Below, in pieces: positions 1 through 11,770 of a stretch of DNA of 64,000 nucleotides. How positions within the stretch are numbered: position 1 is the first letter of the stretch; each line of letters begins with the position of its first letter. The stretch is from Terebella lapidaria (lineage: Eukaryota > Annelida > Polychaeta > Terebellida > Terebellidae): contig OX424559.1 in NCBI GenBank assembly GCA_949152475.1, positions 19,685,809-19,749,808 on the forward strand, in the 5' to 3' direction. A model generated the notes under the pieces. It was not told the DNA's origin. It ran no database searches and saw only the letters and a program-made list of their open reading frames with translations. The translations under genes were made by a program, and so were the position numbers.

Positions 1-31
1 TCCGAATCTGAACTGCTGGATTCACCCAGAT

Positions 32-2920
32 AGTGGGGCGGATAATGGACAAATATCATTAAACATGTTTACTTTTTGGAAGAAAGCATGAAAATTTGCA
101 TACAGGGGTTTTAATATATGCTGAGTTCAAATCGATTAGGATACATTTGATCAGACGCCTGTAACCTCTTCAAAATCCGAGATGGCCGCCATGAATAAAG
201 TAAATCAAGTTTTGGTCATAAAATCAATTCTATCCATGCTATAATGATGATTTTTGTATCTAAATATATGTTTTTGATGGTGACGGATCTGATTCTGAGG
301 CTATTTCACCTTTTGGTGGCCATCTTGGAAATGTAAATCCATGTAGGCCACAAAATACTATAAAAACAGCCATAAGCGGTCTCAACCTTTTGTGGTTGTT
401 TTTTCACAACTTGGTCGATCAAGAAAAAACGATGTTCACTGTTTTCTAATGGGGGAGTGTCCACTATGGAAGATTGGGTTGACCTTAGCAACTATGGCAT
501 CCTAGATCGACTAGACGCAGCTGGAAGAACAAGCCACACCTTTCATTCCAGCCATCCAATTTCAGTTCACGATTAGCCACAGCCACAACCTGTACTGCCC
601 ACAGTTCTGGATCTGGTGGAGCTCTCACCATAACCTAGAAGCGGCAATGTTTAGTTAGTTTGGCTAAATATACCGACAGATCTGTCTCCAAGGCCTAAAT
701 CAGGTCAGGTGTGAAACCTTCACCAAAGCAGTCTTTGGGCCCGGGTAGCCATTTCACTACCATACCGAACTCATCGTTACATGTCAACCATGGAATAAAA
801 ACAACATTGTTTACAATGGTTGAAATTAGTATTTCTAGAGATGTAAATCTTGGAAGAAAAAGTCAAGAAATGCTCGTTATTCAATGAGGAATCTCCAACC
901 TAATGAGGATTTGGTTGGTAACGAGCTCGACATCTTAATTTAACAGGCCTTTAGAGTGTTCTCCAGACCAATACCAAAACCGGAGGTGGGACCACTGGTA
1001 CAGCTCATTGGGTGGCAGAATCCTGGACTTTGCTAAGCCATCGCTACCTTTTGTACGCTTCTCTTGTTCAGAAGGGATATTCAGCGTTTGTTCTTTGGTA
1101 GGAGAAAAATCACCCCAACAGAACAACCTCAAGCCTGGAATGCTTGTTCGATGGTTTGATGGATCTCTGTATATTATAACCACAACAAGCAGGCATGCTC
1201 TCTGAAGGCAGATGTGTGAATGAGGATATCTCATTCATCGCCCTTGCCAAGTCTTTGAGCATTCCGATCTTGCTCTAAGAGTCTTGCTCTAAGAGTCACA
1301 GTCAAGCCCCTGGAGGCTAAACCCATCCGATTGCATCTACTTTCCAATATGTTGGACTGGGAGTGTAGATTTCGTAGCAGCAAGGTCACTCGTCTTGTCA
1401 TGGAAAACTTCAACCTGAATCCCACCGTCCAGATCCTAAGAACTGATGCTTTCCTGAACCAAGCCAGGGTTGAGATCAGATTTCGGGGCTCAATTCGGAC
1501 GTCCTCTCTATGGCTGAGCAAGCCATGTCACAGGAGGCCAAACCCAACCTGGCAGAGTTATGTGAACGCCATGTTGCTATGAGGTATCCGTGTCCGATTT
1601 CCACTGACCAATTCAAGACACCATCCCAAAAAGGACGATCATTCCTAAAATTGATTGTCAGTGATCATTGTCAGGGATGTGACAACACCTCGAAGCTATG
1701 GTGGCGGCTCTGGCTCTTCGCCAGATGTCTCGATTTTTGTGTGCTTCAGATGCTCCCGTGGCCCTTACATAAGGATTTGTCTCCAGTGGAGCTTGTCTTC
1801 AGCCTTACTCACATGTATTGGATACATAATCCCAGGATAAATTTCTAATGGCGACCCTCCAGAAATGTCACAAGATCCGATTCAGTCAGACTCCTGCCCT
1901 CACCCCTTCCTTGATAGCATTCACACCCACTCTTCAGGCACTGCAATTTTTCAGATGCTCGATCACCTTATCATCGGGATGCTGATGAGCAGGCCACTGG
2001 GCTTGTACGTCGGATATCCCCAGCTTCTGCAGTCGGCTGTTTGTGGTTCCGAAGCTGACTGGCAGATGGCGGTTGATCAGAGATCTCAGCCTTTTTCCCA
2101 GTTAGTGATCAAGGAACGATTCCCTATGGAGTGTCCCCAATCATATCTGGTGTTTCTCTGTGGGATGATTGGAGGATGTCAATCGACTTGAAGGATGCGT
2201 ATTCCAAAATTCAGTACATCCATCCTCGAGATGCTACCGACGGTCGCTAGCTCTTTCTTTCAATTCGTCCAAGACTCCACATACCTATTCACATGCGCCT
2301 TCCATTTGCTTTCTACCTCGGCTCACAGTTGCAGCATTCGTCTAACGAGGTTTCTTGAATGACTGGCTGATTACAGTTTCCAACCAGTAGACTATGAAAT
2401 CCCACACACAGTGACTTGATAGTCCATCTGGGTCAGGCAATCTGCGTGATTTCCAACCTGCTAAGTTTGATTGTGCATATTTAACTATCGTGCCCTCAAC
2501 GAAGGCCTCTTTGGATGATGTTCTAAGATTTTTGTTAATCATATGCTGTGAGATTCTCGTACGTAAAATTATGTTTAACCGATTATACAAGTTTTACGTT
2601 ATTTTGGCGGCCATAGTTGATTTTCGTTCCTAAGATGGCCACCAAATAGTGAAACAACATCTGAATCAGATTCGTCACCATCGAAAACATATATATAGAA
2701 TAACAAATCATCTTCATACCGTGATTAGAACCAGAGTTATGAAATAGACCTGATTTACGTCGATCATGGCAGCCATCTTGGATTTTGAAGAGGTTACAGG
2801 TGTCGGATCAATGTATCCTAATCGATATGAAATCAGCATGCCCTTAAACCTCTATATGCAAATTTTCATGCTTTCTTCCAAAAAGTAAACATCTTTCCCG
2901 ATATCCGCCCCACTAAGATG
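32..2920. mobile_element. TA-flanked inverted-repeat DNA element, about 2.9 kb
   Basis: The left end starts TA-GTGGGGCGGATA and the right end finishes TATCCGCCCCAC-TA. The terminal few hundred bases are inverted copies: a block with AAAGTAAACAT, TTTTCATGCTTTC and the TTGGATTTTGAAGAGG stretch is found at both ends. A TA target duplication and inverted ends are the usual marks of Tc1/mariner-like or other TA-specific cut-and-paste elements, but no DDE transposase is visible, so it is non-autonomous. The middle holds an unrelated decayed reverse-transcriptase relic. The first about 560 bases are also repeated, inverted, at 3334-3894, which belongs to a second copy. Confidence 0.6.
1300..2400 (+). 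other. Fossil retroelement pol fragment (DIRS/Ty3-like reverse transcriptase)
   Basis: Translation of the plus strand around 2080-2260 gives recognisable reverse-transcriptase blocks, such as WRLIRDLS and SIDLKDAY followed by IHP. These correspond to the VIDLS and SLDLKDAF blocks of the DIRS element at 38.6-45.1 kb. The family assignment to DIRS rather than Ty3 is tentative. It is an old, heavily broken copy with many disruptions, embedded within the TA-flanked element. It has no detectable terminal repeats of its own. No function is expected. Confidence 0.5.
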
Positions 2921-3272
2921 TATGATGACCCGATCAATGTGGATCTCGTGGATGACTTTGAATGACAACTTCACGTTACGCTCGTAGATATTATATAATA
3001 TTCATGTGTTATAGGTTACAACTATTTTGGCTCATGTTAAGGAATATAGACATATGTGTTGTACGTTAAAAATACATGTATATCATCAGGAACAAAATTT
3101 ATATGTGTTGTACGTTGAAAATATATTATGAGGAATAAAATTTTGCTTGAACAAACATTCTGTCATTTTTCTGAAATCTGTTCCATAGCTTCTTTGAGAC
3201 AGTCCCTTAACCGAAACTAAGCTGGGCTCAGAGGATTTTAATTGGACTCAAAGGCCAGAGCAACGTGAGCAT

Positions 3273-3894
3273 TAGTGGGGCGGATAACAGGAAAGATGTT
3301 TACTTTTTGGAAGAAAGCATGAAAATTTGCATACAGGTTGTGGCTGTGGCTAATCATGAACTGAAATTGGATGGCTGGAATGAAAGGTGTGGCTTGTTCT
3401 TCCAGCTGCGTCTAGTCGATCTAGGATGCCATAGTTGTTAAGGTCAACCCAATCTTCCATAGTGGACACTCCCCCATTAGAAAACAGTGAACATCGTTTT
3501 TTCTTGATCGACCAAGTTGTGAAAAAACAACCACAAAAGGTTGAGACCGCTTATGGCTGTTTTTATAGTATTTTGTGGCGTACATCGATTTACATTTCCA
3601 AGATGGCCACCAAAAGGTGAAATAGCCTCAGAATCAGATCCGTCACCATCAAAAACATATAGTTAGATACAAAAATCATCATTATAGCATGGATAGAATT
3701 GATTTTATGACCAAAACTTGATTTACTTTATTCATGGCGGCCATCTTGGATTTTGAAGAGGTTACAGGCGACTGATCAAATGTATCCTAATCGATTTGAA
3801 CTCAGCATATATTAAAACCCCTGTATGCAAATTTTCATGCTTTCTTCCAAAAAGTAAACATGTTTAATGATATTTGTCCATTATCCGCCCCACT
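3273..3894. mobile_element. Short TA-flanked MITE related to the 32-2920 element
   Basis: It begins TA-GTGGGGCGGATAAC and ends TTATCCGCCCCAC-TA, with about 65 bases of terminal inverted repeat containing the same TTACTTTTTGGAAG block at both ends. Its body (3334-3894) is an inverted copy of 32-591, so the two elements share a family. There is no coding capacity; the 61-codon open frame inside is present at both copies only because the DNA is repeated. Confidence 0.65.
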
Positions 3895-4243
3895 ACATAG
3901 CCGGGCACGATACAAAGCTCATCAATAATTAGACACCCCAAATCCTCTATTCATATATTGATGAAAACTGAAAAGATGTTCGTCTGTTTAGCGAGATAAC
4001 AATGTACTCCAATCAAATATACAATTTTTTTTTCATGTTCGGCCTGACATACAGCTTCACACTCAAATATAAACCAACGTTCTCAGCCTTTCCTGGACAC
4101 CAAAATATGACCGCTATCAGTTTTTGAACAGCATAAGTCATCACATGTTTCTTTTCACACCGTTGCACACCACTGGTCAGACCAATGATTTTTCTTTGCA
4201 GTAAAGCTGTAAATATGCTATAAATAGATGAAGGACTTTGTAA
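3895..4243. other. Unique AT-rich spacer
   Basis: I see no gene, RNA or repeat in this stretch between the MITE and the next AGGTCA repeat. Confidence 0.5.
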
Positions 4244-5186
4244 AAATTAGCCCAAGGGCTAAGATAGGTTACCAGACAATTTTGGTTTCAAGCACTACAG
4301 GTGACATTACTGACATATGACCTTGAGATTTACCGATCAAGGTCATCTTTGTGAACTGCAATGTCATCATTAGGTATGATGCATATGACTTCCTATATGT
4401 TCATGATACAAACATATAAGCTCTATCAACAAAGGTCAAATTCAAGGTCACAAAAAGATGTGCCATAAACACATGACTTCTTGTAAGCTTATACACAATC
4501 TTAACCTGTATGTGCAAGTGTTTAAGCCTCAGTGGCTAAACATTTTCACATATAGCACTCAAGGTCATTCGAGGTCAAGCTCAAGGTGACCATCAATTGT
4601 TCCATATATGACTTCCTATATGCTCATAATGCAAATTTAAGCTCTATCTACAAGCATTTCATCTGTAGAGGCAAATCTGGGCATTTTTGACACCAAAATG
4701 GCTGTTTTGACCTTTCAAGGTCATCAAAGGTCAAATTCAAGGTCACCACACAAATTTCTAAGCTCTATCTTCAAGCGTTCTATGAGTGCAGTCCTGGCAG
4801 CTCCCATTATGAAGGGAAAAAGTACCGAAAATTTTCCATGTCCAAAATTTTTTTCAAAGGGTGAGAAAATGTTTTTGCCTAGAAATGGCCCTAAATGGAT
4901 AGTAATGCGATCTGGGGCGAAAATTTTTTTTTTCGCCGATTCGTCAAAAATTCAAAATGGCTGCCACACGGTGACCGGCGATTCAAGGGCAACCAAACTT
5001 ATAACTTCACAGAGGTGCATAAGGGGAATCTTTTGAAACAAAAATCTCAAATTTGATCAGACAGTTTTTGAGAAAATTGCTGCCAAAGTCCAAAATTGAC
5101 CATTTCTTGACGAAAATGGCCGCCATTTAAAAAAAAAATAAAAAATAAAAAAAATAAAAAATACTTCCTTCTCGAATAGTTTTACT

Positions 5187-5258
5187 CCGGCTAAGCATCT
5201 GGCAGCATGCCAAATCCCAAGGGCGGTACAAACAAACCAGCCCATGTACCGCTGCTGC
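5187..5258 (+). repeat. Left terminal inverted repeat of ISL2EU
   Basis: It matches the reverse complement of 11698-11770 over about 72 bases with scattered differences. The best blocks are TCTGGCA, GGGCGGTACAAACAA and GTACCGCTG. Confidence 0.75.
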
Positions 5259-5498
5259 GTGGCCTGTGGCTGTGTACATGTCTTCAACTGCATGTATCAG
5301 TATCTGGATCAATGCTTTCTATTTTGTAGAGCATCAATGTGGGTCATGAACACATGTATCTCAAGGTGGTGGGGTGTGTGGGTGTGTGTATGTGTGTGTT
5401 GAATGCGGACAAAGCATACGTACAGGTCAATACAGTGAAAGTTTATTAGCATTTCACATACTGGTACATTGGACAGTACACAATTATTTTGTGAAACC

Positions 5499-7093
5499 AT
5501 GGTGACCAAAAGGTGTTCCTGGGGGAAATGTAACTCGGACAGTAGAATGAAGCACAAAGAGCACATGCTTGGGGTGTTTTTTCTCCCTTTTCCTAAACCA
5601 AAAACACAGCCAGAAAAATGTGCTGTTTGGATTAAGATGTGTGGAAGGCCACATTCAGAACTAAATATTGGAATGATCAGAAAACACCACTTCGTTTGTT
5701 CCAAGGTATATGTACATATTTTGCTACATTTTTTCATATGATTCTGTATCACATGATATCATAATAATAAGCATGGTTAATAGTGCTGTTTTGTAGTACA
5801 ACAAACATTTAAAGTGAAAAATCAATGAGTATTTCCATATATCATCAAACAGCATTTTAGAGGCAGATGTGGTCCCACCGCCAATTACCCACATCCTGAG
5901 CCCGCTACATCGCACACAAGAGAAGTAACAACAAGAAAAAGTCCTAAAAAGCGAGAACAATTACTGAAACCCTTGATATCAAGACCAAGAGACCCACGGC
6001 CCCCTGAGCCATCTACTGATGTCCATTATTCTGAATTGCCGCAAGATGGTACATATTCGAGACATGAGACAAGTCCTTCTCCTGGGCTATCTACGTCAAC
6101 AAACCAAGCTTTACCTGTGAAAAGTGTGGTGCTGCTGTGGGTTTGGACAGAAAGAAGAGAAACAAACTTGTGAGAGATTCTCTCATTTTTGACATTTTAG
6201 ATCAGGATATCATCTGCTTCAGATATACAGGTGTTCCGACTGTCAATTTGCTGACATTTCTATTTTCCTGGGTTGAAGAGACATCGAAGGGAGTGAAGCT
6301 TTGGGATGGAAAGCGGAAACTTATTCCCGGGAAGATCAGGGGACGAAAGCGTTGTGCTCTCTCATTATTTGATGAATTTATATTAACTCTTATCCGGATA
6401 CGAAGAGGATATGACACTCACCACATGGCATGGCTGTTTGGAATCAGCCAGAGTCATGTCAGCAGAGTCTTCATCACATGGGTCAACCTACTCCACAAAT
6501 GTTTCAAGCCACTACTAATATGGCCTGATCGTGACACTGTTGAAGCAAATTTACCCAAATCATTTAGTCGTTACCCCAAAACCAGAGTAATTATTGACTG
6601 TACTGAATTCTTTGTGGAGAAGCCATTCAGACCAAAAGCTCAACGAGTCACCTGGAGCAACTACAAGCACAACAACACCTTCAAGATGCTAGTGGGGATT
6701 CAGCCAAGTGGAGCAATAACATTTTTATCAAAGCTATACAGTGGATCGATTTCTGATGTTGCTATCGTCAAGCTCAGTGGTATTTTGGATAAGATTGAGC
6801 CAGAGGATGATGTCATGGCTGACCGTGGGTTTATTATCAGACACCTACTATTGCCAAAAAAGGCATCTTTGAATATTCCCGCCTTCACGCACGGCAAAGT
6901 GCTCAGTATGAAAGCTGCAACCAAGTCCCGTAAAATAGCGGCAGTGCGTATTCATGTGGAATGGGCCATACGCAGGATGAAAACATACAAATTACTCACT
7001 GGCATCATACCGTTGAAGCTCCGATTCAGCCTTGATCAAATAATAACGATTGTAGCTGTCCTATGCAATCTTCAGGATAGATTAGCAACATAA
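5499..7093 (+). CDS. ISL2EU transposase: THAP domain plus DDE_Tnp_4 nuclease
   Basis: Cut-and-paste transposase expected to bind the element ends through its zinc finger and cut DNA with a DDE nuclease. Exon 1 (5499-5705) starts MVTKRCSWGKC and gives the THAP C2CH order: CxxxC, FPKP, a Trp, then CSK. The intron (GTATAT...CAAACAG) joins in phase 0 to HF at 5853, completing the THAP motif. The catalytic part runs from about 6137 to a TAA at 7091-7093. It has a helix-turn-helix (LFGISQSHVSRVF), a first Asp in VIIDCTEFF, a second in MADRGF and the Glu in HVEWAIRRMK. Between about 6068 and 6137 the open frame changes from that of exon 2 to that of the DDE part. Either a small intron lies there or the copy carries an indel; I cannot tell which. 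A C-x2-C pair (TCEKCG) sits just before the change. Confidence 0.8.
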
Positions 7094-7133
7094 GGTTACA
7101 TGTATGTACGTGTATGCCCTAACAGAAATCAAT

Positions 7134-10100
7134 TCATATTGATGGCTCCATGGTTGATACCAAGCACGGAAAGAAATATTCCCCATAGAATTTGTACAGT
7201 TTCTGCAGAAGCTCGGCCGCGAAGGCCTCATTGTATTGTACTTCAACAGCCTCAATGCCTTTATTTGTGAAGGCCACCAGTGTACACTTTTCAATTCCAG
7301 TGACTGCCATCTGTCCCTGTATTTGATAGTAATAGGCATGTTCATGCCTCATGACAAGTTGATCCTGGTCATCTCGCATGCATATTTTCTGGGCTAGCAA
7401 TGCAGCCGCAGGATGGAAATTTCTCTGAGACCAAATGCACTTGACTTCCAAGAGGCAGACACCACATTTTGCGCAACTGAGGATTCCATCAGGAGAGGCT
7501 CCTAGCACTGGATGTGACTCCGAGATGATCAATCCAGGGACGTCCAGGCTGCACTTGTGGTGTCTGTACTTGTGTGCCTTGAAGAACATCATTCTGGCTC
7601 TATCCTCATTGCGTCTTCCATATGCCAGTGGCTCAGGCATGCTATCACCGTCACCATCCAGGGAGAACGCTTTTATGATCGAGAGTGCAGTTTGCATATT
7701 ATCGGTAGAATGGCAAATCCTCTTGAAGATGGACGCTGTCAACAAGCCTTGCCGCATCTGTCTCCAATTGGGATTGTCGACTTGCCCTCGTGTGAGTGAC
7801 TTGATCTTATTGATGTCTTCATGTGTGTAAGACATTTTGTTGAGGAACTCCTGGAAGCACTCTTCATTGCACTGATAGTGCACACAAGAATGATGTTGTA
7901 CAAATGCCTGAAGTCTGTCAAGTGGAGGTGTAATATCCAAGGGAGGGTATGAAGTTGGACTGTCCACTGGACGCTTCTCCCACACGTCCAGGATGCACGC
8001 CTGTGGTCGAAGTCTTCGAACACCTTCAAAGAACTCTTCAAGACTTGGACCGGAGGCATCCGGAGCAACGGGACAATACTTATCGGTTGTTGGCCGATCG
8101 GTACTGCAAGGTTTAGACATTATTTAAATGGCACTGATGATACAACTGCACATGTATTGAAGGTTTATATATGTATTTGAATGTTACATTAACATGATTA
8201 ACTTTCATCAAATATAATCATCATGACTTTTCTCATGCAAGTAGTTACGAAATGTATTATTTTTTCCTGTACATGCTGTATAATGTCAAATTATTATATA
8301 CCGTTGGGTGCTGGAGATTGTTGTGTCCAGGTCTACCACGGGCAGTGGGTCCTGTACCTCCGTGCCACGCCTGATCCACACACATGCACCAGACGTTACA
8401 CTCTTCTTCTTGTGATCTTCAATAAAGTTCAGGACCTCAAATACTGTTGCCACCACATGGCGACAGGACCCGTCTATGCTGTTTGAACATATATTAATTA
8501 CTTAATCAACGTTTGTTCCTACTCGCGTATCAGAATTCAAAATGAATTACCAGTATTATTTCTTCAGTTTTATTTTATTTATTAAATTTTAAAAGTCTTT
8601 TGTATAGTCTTAAAGTACATTTATCTTACCCGCCCTTGCAAGTGCAAAATGCTGTTTTTATGCAGCTTCCTTGGTTGCTAATTAATGCAGAAATGCCTTT
8701 ATGGTTTTAGCAGAATTTTTTTTTTTTTTTTTTTTTTTTTTCTTTTTTTTTTTCTTTTTTTTCTTCTTCCGCCACTTTTGGTTTCCGGACGATAACTTTA
8801 GATTGCCTTGACGGATCCTTGTCAAATTTTCACCGCAAGTCAGAAATGATATGAGGAAGAACCCTATTCTTTTTGAGCCGGATCGGAGGTCCGTGAGGTC
8901 CGTGAGGATGAAATCAAGGCTAATTTTAAGACTTGGTTTCCGGACGATAACTGGAAAAATATTTATGCAATAGTTGCAGAACTCTGCATGGAGGTTCATA
9001 TGCCACCAGGGAAGAACCCTATTGATTTTGGGATCGATCCGTCAAACGACCTTTGACCTAGAGGTCAAAATAATTTTTTGCTGATTCATCCTTGAGGCTT
9101 CCTGCATATCTCGGAAACCGTGCGTCGTAGAGCGAAACGGACGTTATTTTCGGACTCGTCGCCCTAGACAAACATCTCTAGGGTGTACTTTTTTTTTTGA
9201 TCCGGCTCCGAGGTCCGTGAGGTCCGTGAGGATGAAATCGAGGAACTTGGTTTCCGGAAGATAACTCAAAAAATATTCAGGCAATAGTTGCAGAATTTTG
9301 CACGGAGGTTTATATATCACCAGGGAAGAACCCTATTGATTTTGGGGTCGATACCTCAAACGACCTTTGACCTAGAGGTCGAAATAATTTTTTGCTGAGT
9401 CATCCTTGATTCATCCTGCATATCTCGGAAACGGTGCGTCGTAGAGCGAAACGGACGTTATTTTCGGACTCGTCGCCCTAGACAAACATGTCTAAGGGGT
9501 ATTATGGATGAACTTTGACCTTGACCCGAAATTTTTTTGCCGAGTCGGCATTTTTCGTTTTCGTCGATATCTCGGAAACGGTGCGTCGTAGAGCGAAACG
9601 GACGTTATTTTCGGACTCGTCGCACTAGACAAACATGTCTAAGGGGTATTATGGATGAACTTTGACCTTGACCCCAAATTTTTTTGCCGAGTCGGCATTT
9701 TTCGTTTTCGTCGATATCTCGGAAACGGTGCGTCGTAGAGCGAAACGGACGTTATTTTCGGACTCGTCGCACTAGACAAACATGTCTACGGGGAATTATT
9801 GATGAACTTTGACCTTGACCCGAAATTTTTTTGCCGAGTCGGCATTTTTCGTTTTCATCGATATCTCGGAAACGGTGCGTCGTAGAGCGAAACGGACGTT
9901 ATTTTCGGACTCGTCGCACTAGACAAACATGTCTAAGGGGAATTATGGATGAACTTTGACCTTGACCCGAAATTTTTTTGCCGAGTCGGCATTTTTCGTT
10001 TTCGTCGATATCTCGGAAACGGTGCGTCGTAGAGCGAAACGGACGTTATTTTCGGACTCGTCGCACTAGACAAACATGTCTAAGGGGAATTATGGATGAA

Positions 10101-11445
10101 CTTTGACCTTGACCCGAAATTTTTTTGCCGAGTCGGCATTTTTCGTTTTCGTCGATATCTCGGAAACGGTGCGTCGTAGAGCGAAACGGACGTTATTTTC
10201 GGACTCGTCGCACTAGACAAACATGTCTAAGGGGTATTATTGATGAACTTTGACCTTGACCCGAAATTTTTTTGCCGAGTCGGCATTTTTCGTTTTCGTC
10301 GTTATCTCGGAAACGGTGCGTCGTAGAGCGAAACAGACGTTATTTTCGGACTCGTCGCACTAAACAAACATGTCTAAGGGGTATTATGGATGAACTTTGA
10401 CCTTGACCCGAAATTTTTTTGCCGAGTCGGCATTTTTCGTTTTCGTCGATATCTCGGAAACGGTGCGTCGTAGAGCGAAACGGACGTTATTTTCGGACTC
10501 GTCGCACTAGACAAACATGTCTAAGGGGTATTATTGATGAACTTTGACCTTGACCCGAAATTTTTTTGCCGAGTCGGCATTTTTCGTTTTCGTCGATATC
10601 TCGGAAACGGTGCGTTGTAGAGCGAAACGGACGTTACTTGCGGACTCGTCGCCCTAGACAAACATGTCTAAGGGGTATTATGGATTAACTTTGACCTTGA
10701 CCCGAAATTTTTTTGCCGAGTCGGCAGTTTTTGTTTTCGTCGATATCTCGGAAACGGTGCGTCGTAGAGCGAAACGGATGGTATTTTCGGACTCGTCGCC
10801 CTAGACAAACATGTCTAGCGGGTATTATGGATGAACTTTGACCTTGACCCGAAATTTGTCGACATTTTTCATTTTCGTCGATATCTAGTATTATAAATTA
10901 TTCATCACACCGAAATGCCTCCAAGGCATCTTTAGGCCTTGACGTCTAGTTATTATCCAAGTGTTGTAATGTGGCTTGTTGGTAACTGGGTCTTTTTCCC
11001 TTGTTCTTGGCTTTACATTACTCTTTACGGCAAAATATGGTGTGTTAGCATAGTTCACGCAGTGGACAGTGGTGACATAGTGGTCTTGAAACATGGTATA
11101 TCCTTCGAGTTTGTGGTATTCCCTGAGAGATTCATGGCTGTAGTCTTTGAATTGCAGTAAATAATTATATAAATCAAAAATTGAAATTTGTGACAATGCA
11201 GAAAGGTCTGACTCCCCTTGTAATTTAGATGGATTTTGCAGGCAAATGTCATCAAATGTCAGCTTGTTGTATACAATCTCCAATCTATTTTCACTTGCTC
11301 CGTCTGGGTCAATCTCGCATCCTATTTCTTCAGCATTGATACATAATGACACCAAAGTTTGCTTCCTTGCATTAGTTGTGGCTATATTCCTCTCTTTTAA
11401 ATATTGCTGCAGTTCTTTCACAGATTTTTTCACAAAGTTTGTCAT
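7134..11445 (-). CDS. ISL2EU second gene: SAP-like/SWIM zinc finger/YqaJ nuclease, interrupted by a transposon
   Basis: Four exon pieces on the minus strand. 11445-10950 starts MTNFVKKSVKELQQYLKERN (SAP-like helix) and ends in NTWII. 8690-8630 encodes GSCIKTAFCTCKG. 8478-8302 encodes SCRHVVATVFEV. 8103-7134 encodes the YqaJ/lambda-exonuclease-type core, with YGRRNEDRAR, GASPDGIL, LLEVKC and YYYQIQGQMAVTG. CTC...CRH is the SWIM CxC-x(n)-CxH zinc finger. Splice phases match at both introns (donors GTAAGA and GTATAT; acceptors AACAG and TTGCAG). The first two pieces are one exon split by the 8691-10949 insertion; the reading frame is the same on both sides. The stop lies 41 bases from the transposase stop, so the genes converge. 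YqaJ is a recombination nuclease fold; its exact role in ISL2EU is not known to me. Confidence 0.8.
8691..10949 (+). mobile_element. Helitron-like non-autonomous element (HINE-type) with internal minisatellite
   Basis: It starts ATGCCTTTATGG and ends with a small hairpin (ATGCCT-CCA-AGGCAT) followed about 16 bases later by CTAG, with T as the next base. A CTRR end preceded by a hairpin, no clear target duplication and an internal tandem array fit non-autonomous Helitron/Helentron elements. The 5' start matches the inverted 3' hairpin arm (ATGCCT), as in asymmetric inverted ends. A second copy at 27293-28047 has the same two ends. No Rep/helicase is encoded. A long T-rich tract lies at 8717-8770. 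The class is my inference; the ends themselves are seen in two copies. Confidence 0.6.
9400..10880 (+). repeat. 147-bp tandem minisatellite, about 10 units
   Basis: The anchor GATATCTCGGAAACGG recurs at 9566, 9713, 9860, 10007, 10154, 10301 (one base changed), 10448, 10595 and 10742. Each step is exactly 147 bases, ending with a shortened unit at 10880. Each unit also contains GCGTCGTAGAGCGAAACGG, CTCGTCGC, AAACATGTCTA and TTGACCTTGACC. The units differ by only a few bases. More diverged units extend left to about 8930 and one to two units are in the copy at 27293-28047. Confidence 0.9.
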
Positions 11446-11697
11446 ATTTTCTCATATTGTATGTGATCGTATGGACAAGTATATTACATGAAACATGCAG
11501 GTGTATAACTATCTGACAAGATGCATACACAGAAATGTGTGGAAATGAAACACACATTGAAATACACACATGTAGCCTACACATGAGATATGCACTCTGC
11601 GTATGACCACTGATTCATTTATGGACAGGTGACCTGGATTATTCTGGATACACCCTGGATCTAGAACATAATATACAGGACATACTGCAGTCTGCCA

Positions 11698-11770
11698 TGC
11701 TGACAGCGGTACAGATGCGGCTTGTTTGTACCGCCCTGAGAAACTTGGCAGTGTGCCAGACGCTAACCGG
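11698..11770 (-). repeat. Right terminal inverted repeat of ISL2EU
   Basis: It is the reverse complement of the left end, with TTGTTTGTACCGCCC, TGCCAGA and CTAACCGG as matching blocks. It lies about 250 bases upstream of the start codon of the nuclease gene. Confidence 0.75.

Noticed and set aside
5218-8638. CAAGGGCGG ... CCGCCCTTG pair as ends of the ISL2EU element
   Set aside because: The right member lies in the SWIM-finger exon (8630-8690), and much longer matching ends are at 5187-5258 and 11698-11770.
8682-8999. Lysine-rich minus-strand open frame
   Set aside because: It is a translation of the T-rich tract at the start of the Helitron-like element.
9400-10880. CRISPR-like array
   Set aside because: The whole 147-base unit repeats with no unique spacers, and the sequence is animal.
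8691-10949. Autonomous Helitron
   Set aside because: No Rep or helicase coding sequence; only ends and a minisatellite.
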